From contig NC_010397.1 in the NCBI RefSeq assembly GCF_000069185.1, positions 62,001 through 126,000 on the forward strand: 64,000 nucleotides of DNA, written 5' to 3'. The position numbers and the translations under genes are program-made. Origin of the DNA: Mycobacteroides abscessus ATCC 19977 (GTDB lineage Bacteria > Actinomycetota > Actinomycetes > Mycobacteriales > Mycobacteriaceae). Below the pieces are notes generated by a model. That model had not been told where the DNA came from and did no database searches. It was given only the letters and a program-made list of their open reading frames with translations. How positions within the stretch are numbered: the first letter of the stretch is position 1; each line of letters begins with the position of its first letter. Shown here one piece after another: positions 8,061-15,406 of the stretch.

Positions 8061-9670
8061 GCGCGGCTCCCGGCCAGGGTGAACCCCTTGTACCCGCTGG
8101 CCGCGACATCGGCACAGATAGCGCCGTACACGCCGAAACCGCCGATGAACGGCATGAAAACCCTTGGCTTACCAGGGATATTCGCCCCGAGGTACCACGA
8201 GTTGGCTTGGGGGAACATGGTGGCGGCCGCTCGCTCATTGCATTCGGTTACCCAGTCGGCAACGGCCTGAGGCTCCGCCTCCACCGTCGAATAGCCGTGG
8301 GCTGCCATGTAGTCGAGCAGGTCGCCGATCCAATCGACATGTTGTTCGGCGCCCAGCACCATGTTGGCGAGCACCGAGGGACTGCCCGGGCCGGTGACGA
8401 CAAACAGATTGGGGAACCCGTCCACGCCGAGTCCCAAGTAGGTGCGGGGGCCCGCCTGCCAGGCGTCCTTGAGCGGCCGCCCGGCGCGGCCCCGGATATC
8501 GATCCGGTTCAGCGATCCGGTCATCGCGTCAAATCCGGTGGCGAACACGATCATATCGAGTTCGTAATACTTTGTGGTGGTGGTCATGCCGCGCCTATTG
8601 ATGGACTCGATGGGCGCGGCCCGTAAATCCACCACATGGACGTTGTCGCGGTTAAAGGTCTGAAAGTAGTTGGTGTCCGTGCAAATCCGTTTGGTTCCGA
8701 TGGGGTGATCGGTGGGGACCAGGATGTCGGCGATGGCGGGGTCATGGATGACGGCACGGACCTTCTCCTCGAAGAAGGCTCGGGCCTCGTTGTTGGCGCG
8801 CATGTCGGTCGTCTGATCCGGGAAGGTCTTTCCGAACAGCACGCCGCCGAGTTCCCAGCGTCTCTCGAACGCCGCACGACGTTCGGCGGCCGAGATCTCG
8901 AGCGTCTTCTTGGGATAGGCCTGATGCGGTGAGCCACCGCCGCTCTCCCGTGATTGACGACGCCGCTCGGCGTAGTTGGCCTTCACCTCGGCGCGACGCT
9001 CGGGGCTGATCACGGTATTGCCAGCGGGCACAGTGTAATTGGCAGTGCGCTGGAAGACGAAGAGTTCCTTGGCCGTCTGCGCGGCGATCGGCACCAGTTG
9101 GATGCCGGAAGACCCGGTTCCGATCACCCCGACCCGTTTACCGGCGAAGTCCACGCCGGACGCGGGCCAGTGTCCGGTGTGATACAGCTCGCCGGTGAAC
9201 GCGTCCCGGCCGGGAATGGTGGGCATGTTGGCGGTGGACAGTGCGCCGGTGGCCATCACACAGAATCGGGCGCTCACCGTGTCGTTCCGATCGGTGCGCA
9301 CCGTCCAGCGCAGCTGATCTTCGTCGAAGACGGCCGAGGTGACCCGGGTGCCGCAGCGGATATCACGGCGCAGGTCGAAGCGGTCGGCGACATGGTTGAT
9401 GTAGCGCAGAATTTCTTTTTGGCCGGCGTACTTTTCGGTCCAGTCCCACTCCTGTTGCAGCTCGTCGGAGAACGAATAGGAGTAGTCGATGCTCTCCACA
9501 TCGCAACGGGCGCCTGGGTAGCGGTTGAAGAACCACGTGCCGCCTACATCCGAGCCTGCTTCGAACACGACGACCGACAACCCCTGCGATCGCAGCCGCT
9601 GCAGGGCATACAACCCGGCGAAACCGGCGCCGACCACCACCACATCGACGTTCTTCACGAGGGCTTTCAC
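8057..9670 (-). CDS. Baeyer-Villiger flavin monooxygenase
   Basis: FAD- and NADPH-dependent oxygenase of 537 residues that inserts oxygen next to a ketone. The FAD site is VVVGAGFAGLYAL near residues 11-23 and the NADPH site is VGVIGTGSSGIQL near residue 185. The type I fingerprint FxGxxxHxxxWP is intact as FTGELYHTGHWP near residue 163. VFATGFDAMTG gives the second conserved motif. It resembles cyclohexanone/steroid monooxygenases, not EthA. The annotated start is GTG 9670 and translation could begin a few codons later. It is first in the operon with two SDRs, a layout that suits oxidation of a cyclic alcohol to ketone to lactone. The steroid cluster diverges from it. Confidence 0.92.
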   Translation of the reverse strand: MKALVKNVDVVVVGAGFAGLYALQRLRSQGLSVVVFEAGSDVGGTWFFNRYPGARCDVESIDYSYSFSDELQQEWDWTEKYAGQKEILRYINHVADRFDLRRDIRCGTRVTSAVFDEDQLRWTVRTDRNDTVSARFCVMATGALSTANMPTIPGRDAFTGELYHTGHWPASGVDFAGKRVGVIGTGSSGIQLVPIAAQTAKELFVFQRTANYTVPAGNTVISPERRAEVKANYAERRRQSRESGGGSPHQAYPKKTLEISAAERRAAFERRWELGGVLFGKTFPDQTTDMRANNEARAFFEEKVRAVIHDPAIADILVPTDHPIGTKRICTDTNYFQTFNRDNVHVVDLRAAPIESINRRGMTTTTKYYELDMIVFATGFDAMTGSLNRIDIRGRAGRPLKDAWQAGPRTYLGLGVDGFPNLFVVTGPGSPSVLANMVLGAEQHVDWIGDLLDYMAAHGYSTVEAEPQAVADWVTECNERAAATMFPQANSWYLGANIPGKPRVFMPFIGGFGVYGAICADVAASGYKGFTLAGSRA

Positions 9671-9720
9671 GATTGGTCACGCTAGGGCGACATCGGTTCT
9701 CGGCGGGCAGTCGTTCCCGG

Positions 9721-9748
9721 TGACCGGTCAATCGGATCCAACCGACCG
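9721..9748. promoter_or_regulatory. Palindromic sequence between divergent oxygenase operons
   Basis: The 131-base gap between the Baeyer-Villiger gene and the HsaA-like gene holds a perfect 10-bp palindrome TGACCGGTCA (9721-9730). It overlaps a longer imperfect one (CGGTC...GACCG, 9725-9748). It could be an operator shared by the two divergent units. The regulator is unknown; the nearby IclR protein is one candidate. Confidence 0.3.
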
Positions 9749-9801
9749 CTGATCGGGAAAAGGCCATGGAGGGGCAACGCGGCGGGCGCACCATCGTGGC
9801 C

Positions 9802-10983
9802 ATGACCGAACGCGTAATCGACCGCATCAACGATCTCGCTGAACAGCTGCGTGAGCAGGCGTGGGAGGCGGAGAAGCTGGGCAGGCTGCCCGACGAGACC
9901 GCCAAGATGCTCAAGGCCGCAGGCCTCATCCGGCTACTGCAGCCCCAGAAGTACGGCGGCTACGAGGCGCATCCTCGTGAGTTCGCCGAAACCGTGATGA
10001 CCACCGCGGCTTTGGACCCCGCCTCCGGATGGATCTGCGGTGTGGTCGGTGTGCATCCGTGGCAGGTGGCCTTCGCCGACTCGCGAGTCGCCGAGGAAAT
10101 GTGGGGCGAAGACCAGGACATCTGGATGGCCTCTCCCTATGCGCCGACGGGCGTGGCCAAGCCGGTGGACGGTGGCTACATCTTCAACGGGCGCTGGCAA
10201 TTCAGTTCCGGTACGGACCACTGCGACTGGATCATTCTGGGCGCCATGCTCGGTGACGCGGACGGCACACCGATCATGCCCCCGAAAATGCTGCACATGA
10301 TCCTGCCGCGTGCGGACTACCAGATTGTGGAGGACTCGTGGAATGTGGTGGGGCTGCGAGGCACCGGCTCCAAGGACATCATCGTCAACGACGCGTTCGT
10401 GCCGTCGTACCGCGTGATGGACGGTGACCAGGTGATCGACGGCACCGCGCAGCGCGATGCCGGAATGACCGACACCCTGTACCGGATGCCGTGGTCGACG
10501 ATGTTTCCACTCGGCATCAGCTCGGCGGTGATCGGTATCGCAGAGGGTGCGTTGGCAGCGCACCTGGAATATCAACGCGAACGCGTCGGAGCCCAGGGCA
10601 CCGCGGTCAAGGACGATCCCTACGTGCTCTTCGCGATCGGTGAGGCCGCCGCGGATATCAATGCCGCACGCCAGGAGATCCTGGCGAACGTCGACAAGAT
10701 CTGGGGCATCGTCGATTCCGGCAAGGAGGTGTCCTTCGCGGATCGGGCCGCGGGCCGTCGCACCCAGGTGCGTGCCGCGTGGCGGGCCGTGATGGCCGTC
10801 GACCAGATCTTCTCGCGTTCCGGCGGTAACGCGATGCGATTGGACAAGCCGCTACAACGGTACTGGCGCGACGCTCATACCGGTTTGGCACACGCGATTC
10901 ACGTGCCCAGCACGGTGTTCCACGCGTCGGCACTGAGCTCGTTGGGTATCGAGCCGCAGGGCCCGCTGAGGTCGATGATCTGA
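9802..10983 (+). CDS. HsaA-like flavin-dependent monooxygenase, oxygenase component
   Basis: Two-component flavin monooxygenase with the acyl-CoA dehydrogenase fold, 393 residues from ATG 9802. An in-frame ATG at 9766 would add an unconserved 12-residue leader. It resembles HsaA, which hydroxylates the phenolic ring of the secosteroid 3-HSA. Shared blocks include LPDETAKML, LLQPQKYGG, SGWICGVVGVHPW, FSSGTDHCDW, NVVGLRGTGSKD and QRYWRDAHTGLAHA. A separate NADH:flavin reductase (HsaB) is needed and is not in the window. It overlaps the extradiol dioxygenase gene by one base (TGATG), matching the hydroxylate-then-cleave logic. Function by homology only; related enzymes act on other phenols. Confidence 0.85.
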   Translation: MTERVIDRINDLAEQLREQAWEAEKLGRLPDETAKMLKAAGLIRLLQPQKYGGYEAHPREFAETVMTTAALDPASGWICGVVGVHPWQVAFADSRVAEEMWGEDQDIWMASPYAPTGVAKPVDGGYIFNGRWQFSSGTDHCDWIILGAMLGDADGTPIMPPKMLHMILPRADYQIVEDSWNVVGLRGTGSKDIIVNDAFVPSYRVMDGDQVIDGTAQRDAGMTDTLYRMPWSTMFPLGISSAVIGIAEGALAAHLEYQRERVGAQGTAVKDDPYVLFAIGEAAADINAARQEILANVDKIWGIVDSGKEVSFADRAAGRRTQVRAAWRAVMAVDQIFSRSGGNAMRLDKPLQRYWRDAHTGLAHAIHVPSTVFHASALSSLGIEPQGPLRSMI

Positions 10984-11882
10984 TGTTGACGAGCTTGGGA
11001 TACCTGACCGTTGCGACCCGGGACATGGACCGCTGGAGACATTTCGCGCTGCGTGTGCTGGGTTTCGCCGAAGGCAGCGGGCCCGATCCCGACGCCCTGT
11101 ATCTGCGGATGGACGAGCGTGCCGCGCGCGTCGTGGTGGTGCCGGGCGAGACGGATCAGGTCATCACCGTGGGCTGGGAGGTGCGAGACGGCGCGGCGTT
11201 GCGTGCGGTCGTGCGGGCCTTGGAGGCAGCCGACATCGGCGTCGAGCGGTTGTCGCCGGAGGAGGCCGACAGCCGCCGGGCCGAGGAGGTGGTGGCTTTC
11301 ACCGACCCCGCTGGTACCCCCGTGGAGGTGTTCCACGGACCGGTGCTGGACCATAGCCCGGTGGTGACGCCGTACGGGGCGCGATTCGTGACGGGTGCCC
11401 AGGGGCTCGGACACGTGGTGCTGCCGGTCACCGACCCGGAGGGCGCCTTCACCTTCTATACCGAGGTGCTCGGGTTCCGGCCGCGGGGCGCCTTTCGGAT
11501 TCCCGCGCCGCCGGAATTCGGTCCTATGCGGGTGCGCTTCCTGGGCATCAACGAACGTCATCACAGTCTCGCGCTGTGCCCCGCGCCGCATGGTGGCGCA
11601 CCCGGGCTGGTGCATGTGATGGTGGAGGTGGACAGCCTCGATGCCGTCGGGCAGGCGCTCGACCGCGTGCTCAAGGACGATTACTCGTTGTCGTCCACAC
11701 TGGGCCGGCACACCAACGACAAGATGGTGTCCTTTTATGTACGGGCACCAGGCGGATGGGATATCGAGTTCGGGACCGACGGCATGCGCGTCGACGAAAC
11801 GTGTTACACCGCAGAAGAAATCACCGCAGACAGTTATTGGGGACACGACTGGTCCGGTAGCCAGCCGCTGGCCGCGATGTAA
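10983..11882 (+). CDS. Extradiol ring-cleavage dioxygenase (HsaC/BphC-like)
   Basis: Fe(II) meta-cleavage dioxygenase of 299 residues made of two VOC modules. The N-terminal half (LGYLTVATRDMDRW) is the inactive module. The C-terminal half carries the metal ligands His (GHVVLPV, about 140), His (LVHVMVEV, about 206) and Glu (WDIEFGT, about 257). Catalytic residues include His in ERHHSLAL and LGRHTND and Tyr in VSFYV. The overall match to HsaC is good, including the C-terminal WGHDW. It is coupled to the HsaA-like gene. The expected substrate is a catechol such as 3,4-DHSA, by inference. Confidence 0.9.
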   Translation: MLTSLGYLTVATRDMDRWRHFALRVLGFAEGSGPDPDALYLRMDERAARVVVVPGETDQVITVGWEVRDGAALRAVVRALEAADIGVERLSPEEADSRRAEEVVAFTDPAGTPVEVFHGPVLDHSPVVTPYGARFVTGAQGLGHVVLPVTDPEGAFTFYTEVLGFRPRGAFRIPAPPEFGPMRVRFLGINERHHSLALCPAPHGGAPGLVHVMVEVDSLDAVGQALDRVLKDDYSLSSTLGRHTNDKMVSFYVRAPGGWDIEFGTDGMRVDETCYTAEEITADSYWGHDWSGSQPLAAM

Positions 11883-11900
11883 TCCTCCCCCCCGTTCGGC

Positions 11901-11957
11901 CGAGCAGACGCTTGGTGCACGCGAAGTCCAGGCGCGTGTGCACCAGGCGTCTGTTCG
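11901..11957. terminator. Long inverted repeat after the ring-cleavage gene (CGAGCAGACGC hairpin)
   Basis: The left arm CGAGCAGACGCTTGGTGCAC (11901-11920) pairs at 18 of 20 positions with the right arm 11938-11957, across a 17-base loop. No T-tract follows. A second hairpin starting with the same GCGAGCAGAC word sits at 21027-21084, also after an operon end. I read both as members of a dispersed terminator-like repeat. Confidence 0.6.
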
Positions 11958-12005
11958 CGTTTATCGGGAGTTGTGTCGGAGGACACACCCATGATACAAA
12001 CAGCT

Positions 12006-12024
12006 ATATGACTAATAGTCATAT
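12006..12024. promoter_or_regulatory. Perfect 19-bp palindrome, probable IclR operator
   Basis: ATATGACTAATAGTCATAT has 9-bp perfect arms around one central A and ends 33 bases before the IclR start codon. It is AT-rich in a GC-rich setting. The neighbouring TGTGTC-GGAG-GACACA is a further small inverted repeat in the same gap. IclR proteins often repress their own genes from such sites. Confidence 0.6.
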
Positions 12025-12057
12025 GTGACCGAGACCCCAACGCCGTGGGAGGGCACC

Positions 12058-12909
12058 ATGACCATCACCGCCGATTCGGCCACCCCCAGCGCCGTCATCG
12101 ATCGGGTATCGCTGCTGCTTGACGCCTTTGATGGCCCCGGTCGGCTCACGCTGGCGCAGTTGGTGCGCCGGACCGGACTCCCCCGCTCGTCTGTGCACCG
12201 GATGCTGGAACGGCTGGTGCAGCTGCGCTGGTTACGGCGTGACGGCCGTGACTATGAGCTGGGCACGCGGCTGGTGGAGCTTGGCTCGCTGGCAGTGCAC
12301 CAGGACAGGTTGCACGCCGCGGCGCTGCCGATGCTGCACGAGCTGCATCGCGCCACCGGGCTCGTCGTGCATCTGTCCATCCTGGACGGCGCCGACGTCG
12401 TCTATCTGGAGAAGATCGGCGCCGGGATCGGTGCCGCCGTGGCCACTCGCATCGGTGGCCGCCAGCCGGCGCACTGTACGGCCTCCGGCAAGGCAATCCT
12501 GGCGTATCGTGCCCAGATCCTGGACGGCTGCACCGCGCTGGCCCGTAAGACCCGCTACTCGATCGGTTCGGCGGCCCAGTTGCGGCCGGAGTTGGACAAG
12601 GTGCGTGGGCATGGTGTGGCCTTCGACCGTGAGGAGCTGCAGCAGGGCATCGGCTGCGTGGCGGCTCCGATCGGAAGCATCGGCGATGCCGTGGCCGCCG
12701 TGTCGGTGTGTGGCCCGATGACGCGGATGACCTTCGACCAGCGCCTGGCGGCCCCGGTGCGGATGACGGCGATGGGAATCTGGCGCAATGTGGAGAACGG
12801 TCCGAGCCGAGTGGCCCCGACCTTGCAGCCGATTCGCCCACTGCGTTGCGGTCCCGCCGCCTCCTCAACTGGACGCGAGATGAACTCGCCCGCATTGCAG
12901 TACGCGTGA
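12058..12909 (+). CDS. IclR-family transcriptional regulator
   Basis: A 283-residue regulator. The N-terminal winged HTH contains LTLAQLVRRTGLPRSSVHRML. A GAF-like effector domain follows with the family landmarks AHCTASGKAILAY and a conserved Cys/Ala patch (GIGCVAAPIG). The start ATG 12058 has a purine-rich GGGAGGG site. An in-frame GTG at 12025 abuts the upstream palindrome and is less likely. The C-terminal tail of about 30 residues beyond the effector domain is unconserved. Its stop overlaps the esterase start by 4 bases (GTGA). It is probably the local regulator of the steroid-type cluster; the ligand is unknown. Confidence 0.9.
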   Translation: MTITADSATPSAVIDRVSLLLDAFDGPGRLTLAQLVRRTGLPRSSVHRMLERLVQLRWLRRDGRDYELGTRLVELGSLAVHQDRLHAAALPMLHELHRATGLVVHLSILDGADVVYLEKIGAGIGAAVATRIGGRQPAHCTASGKAILAYRAQILDGCTALARKTRYSIGSAAQLRPELDKVRGHGVAFDREELQQGIGCVAAPIGSIGDAVAAVSVCGPMTRMTFDQRLAAPVRMTAMGIWRNVENGPSRVAPTLQPIRPLRCGPAASSTGREMNSPALQYA

Positions 12910-13826
12910 CCCTCGATCCTCAGCTGGCCGCCCTGCTACCGGCGCTCAATGCGGGCTTTCCGCGCGTCGAGAAGATGACGGGTGCACAGGCGCGGGCCGC
13001 AATCCGTGCCCGATACGTTCCGCCGGCCAGGCCACTGCCGATGCGTTCGGTGACCGACGAGTGCGTGTACGCCTTCGGCGGAGAGCTACCGATCCGCGTC
13101 TATCGTCCTGCCGTGCCCGGACCGCTGCCCACTGTTGTCTTTGCGCACGGCGGCGGATTCGTATTCTGCGACTTGGACTCTCATGACGGACTATGTCGTC
13201 GTTTGGCAGCCGGGATTCCCGCCGTGGTGGTGTCTGTCGACTATCGACGCGCCCCGGAGCACCGATGGCCGACGGCGGCGCAGGACATGTTCCTGGCGGC
13301 GTGCTGGGTGACACGCAATGCCCCCACGTTGGGGGGTGATCCCGCGCGGGTGCTGGTGTGCGGTGACAGCGCGGGAGGAAATCTGGCGGCGGTGACCACA
13401 TTGATGGCCCGGGATCTGGGGGGACCCGTACTGGCGGGCCAGATCCTGATTTACCCCGTCTTGGACGCAGACTTCGATACCCCCTCGTACCGCAGCTGCG
13501 GCTCCGGGTACTACAACACGCGAGCTGCGATGCAGTGGTACTGGGATCAGTACCTGCCCGACCCGGCATTACGCGACCACCCGTACGCGGCTCCGCTGCG
13601 CGCCGACCTGAGCGGGTTGCCACCTGCGGTGGTGGTGACGGCGCGCTATGACCCGCCATGCAGCGAGGGCGAGGCCTATGCGGCGGCGCTGCGCGAAGCA
13701 GGCGTGCCGGTACGGTATCGACGCTACGACAATGCGATTCACGGATTCATGACCATGCCAGGCCTGGAGCTGGCGGATGCGGGGATCCAGCGACTGTGCC
13801 GCGATGTCGGCGAAATGCTTGGTTAG
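12906..13826 (+). CDS. Alpha/beta hydrolase, hormone-sensitive-lipase family esterase
   Basis: Cytoplasmic carboxylesterase of 306 residues. The oxyanion motif HGGGFVFCD is near residue 80, the nucleophile Ser in CGDSAGGNLAA near residue 156, and the acid Asp in ARYDPPCSEGE. The catalytic His is in DNAIHGF near residue 279. GTG 12906 is chosen because it forms a 4-base overlap with the IclR stop and similarity begins there; the frame is open further upstream inside the IclR gene. It is not HsaD, which lacks the HGGG motif. It is convergent with the small Cys-protein gene, stops overlapping by 4 bases. It may hydrolyse a steroid ester or a lactone made by the nearby Baeyer-Villiger enzyme (inference). 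Confidence 0.88.
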   Translation: MTLDPQLAALLPALNAGFPRVEKMTGAQARAAIRARYVPPARPLPMRSVTDECVYAFGGELPIRVYRPAVPGPLPTVVFAHGGGFVFCDLDSHDGLCRRLAAGIPAVVVSVDYRRAPEHRWPTAAQDMFLAACWVTRNAPTLGGDPARVLVCGDSAGGNLAAVTTLMARDLGGPVLAGQILIYPVLDADFDTPSYRSCGSGYYNTRAAMQWYWDQYLPDPALRDHPYAAPLRADLSGLPPAVVVTARYDPPCSEGEAYAAALREAGVPVRYRRYDNAIHGFMTMPGLELADAGIQRLCRDVGEMLG

Positions 13827-14080
13827 CCGCCGTACTCCTCGGCGAGCACGGGCAGCCGGCCGCTGTGCGCGGCATCGAGAATCGAGCTGCGCAACTCCGA
13901 GCACACCAGGAACAGGCCGGTGCAGTTGCGGCGCTGCGCGCACCGCGACTCCGCATCGGCATTCCACTGCACGCTGGTCTGCTGCCAGCTGCTCTTGCGT
14001 GCCAGCACCTGGGCGCCGCAGCGTTCGCAGCCCACGGGCACCATCGGCGAATCGGCCAGGCGGTTGTCCGTGCGGATCAT
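13823..14080 (-). CDS. Small Cys-containing protein coupled to KshA
   Basis: An 85-residue protein that I do not recognise as a named family. It has a CERC pair near residue 17, then SRCAQRRNC and LVC, five Cys in all. This suggests a zinc ribbon or an unusual metal/cluster site, but the spacing does not fit a plant-type 2Fe-2S ferredoxin. The start ATG 14080 overlaps the kshA stop (ATGA), so it is translated with KshA. KshA needs an electron donor (KshB), and no reductase is adjacent. A partner or maturation role is speculation. The frame is open 18 codons further upstream inside kshA, which I ignore. Confidence 0.7.
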   Translation of the reverse strand: MIRTDNRLADSPMVPVGCERCGAQVLARKSSWQQTSVQWNADAESRCAQRRNCTGLFLVCSELRSSILDAAHSGRLPVLAEEYGG

Positions 14081-15234
14081 GAAGGCGCGCCCCCGGCCAT
14101 CGCCGCGAGGTTCTCCTCGACCTGGGCCTTCCACGCCTCGCCAGGGCGAGTGGTGTCCACCTCGTACTCGAACCGGTCGGTCATCTCGGCGGTGACGTCG
14201 GCGACGTCCACATAGAACTGCTCATACCAGCGCCGTAGCTGATAGACCGGGCCGTCTTCCTCACACAGCAGCGGATTATCGATGCGCGCCTTGTTCTTCC
14301 AGATCTGTACGTCCTGCTCGAAGCCGGCCTTGATCCAGTCCCCCAGCGTGATGGCGGCGGCCAGCGCGTCGTCGTCGGACAGCCCGGCGGATTTCTTCAC
14401 AATGATTCCGTATTGCAGTACAAAGGAATTCGCATCGATCGGGTAGTGGCAGTTGATCAGGATCGAATTCGAGTCGTATCCCACGAAGTGGTAGGTCAGA
14501 TCGTCGATCATGAACGAGGGGCCATAGTACGACGCGACCGACGTCTGCCCGGTCATCTGAACGCCCTCGGGGATCGGGAGGTCGGCACGCGGTTCACCGG
14601 TGTTCATGTATTGCGTGGCGATGTGTCCTTCGAAGATGTTCTTGAAATAGGTGGGTACCGCGCCGTGCACGTAGAAGAAGTGCGCCATGTCCACCACGTT
14701 GTCGATGATCTCGCGGCAGTTGGTATTGACGACTGTTGTGTACCAATGCCAATCGGTCCATTCCGGGCTGGTGGCCCCCTCGATACGGGGAATGGCGACA
14801 TCCTCTGGCGGCGGATTGCCCTGCGGGTCATGCCAAATGAACAGCATGCCGTCCTGCTCCAGGGTGATCCAGGTGGCGGTCCGGGCCAGTTTAGGGGTCC
14901 GTCGACTGTAGGGGACCTTCTTGCAGCGTCCGTCACCACCCCACCGCCAATCGTGGAAGGGACAGGCTATCTCGTCGCCCTTTACTTCGCCCTGACTCAG
15001 GTCGCCGCCCATGTGCCGACAGTAGGCATCCAGAACACTGACCTTGCCGCCTGCCGGGCGAAATACCACCAATTTCTGCCCGAATGCGTTGACGGCATGT
15101 GGTTTTCCATCCCCGAAGTCCTTGATGAGGCCGAGGCAATACCAGCCACGGGCGAACCGTGCGGGCGCCGCGTCCGCCTCGATGCTCCGAACGGTCGCGG
15201 GGTCGAATTCGGTAGCTGACTGGGCTGTCGTCAT
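14077..15234 (-). CDS. kshA: 3-ketosteroid 9-alpha-hydroxylase oxygenase component (KshA-like)
   Basis: Rieske non-haem iron oxygenase of 385 residues. The Rieske cluster site is CRH (residues about 72-74) and CPFH about 18 residues later. The mononuclear iron facial triad is in the block NCREIIDNVVDMAHFFYVH, which carries the conserved Asn/Asp/His pattern of KshA, plus a downstream Asp. Strong KshA features include RFARGWYCLG and DAYCRHMGGDLSQG. KshA hydroxylates C9 of 3-ketosteroids; with KstD activity ring B opens. It diverges from kstD. Paralogues act on different steroid intermediates, so exact substrate is not assigned. ATG 15234 follows a short inverted repeat CTGTT-CT-AACAG at 15239-15250. 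Confidence 0.9.
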   Translation of the reverse strand: MTTAQSATEFDPATVRSIEADAAPARFARGWYCLGLIKDFGDGKPHAVNAFGQKLVVFRPAGGKVSVLDAYCRHMGGDLSQGEVKGDEIACPFHDWRWGGDGRCKKVPYSRRTPKLARTATWITLEQDGMLFIWHDPQGNPPPEDVAIPRIEGATSPEWTDWHWYTTVVNTNCREIIDNVVDMAHFFYVHGAVPTYFKNIFEGHIATQYMNTGEPRADLPIPEGVQMTGQTSVASYYGPSFMIDDLTYHFVGYDSNSILINCHYPIDANSFVLQYGIIVKKSAGLSDDDALAAAITLGDWIKAGFEQDVQIWKNKARIDNPLLCEEDGPVYQLRRWYEQFYVDVADVTAEMTDRFEYEVDTTRPGEAWKAQVEENLAAMAGGAPS

Positions 15235-15406
15235 GGACCTGTTCTAACAGCCGGTTTACCGCCGACCCAGGGGGTCGGTCCGCTCACCGGACATCGTTGT
15301 GCCCTTTTGCGATCACCTCCCGCTGGGAGGGAAACGTGACCGCAGCCCGCTGCTCGTCGGCTTAGCCTCGGCGCCGTCCACGTGAATTCGACGGAGGTAT
15401 GCACAG

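Noticed and set aside
12906..13826. Esterase considered as HsaD
   Set aside because: It has the HGGGF and GDSAGG motifs of the hormone-sensitive-lipase family, which meta-cleavage hydrolases lack.
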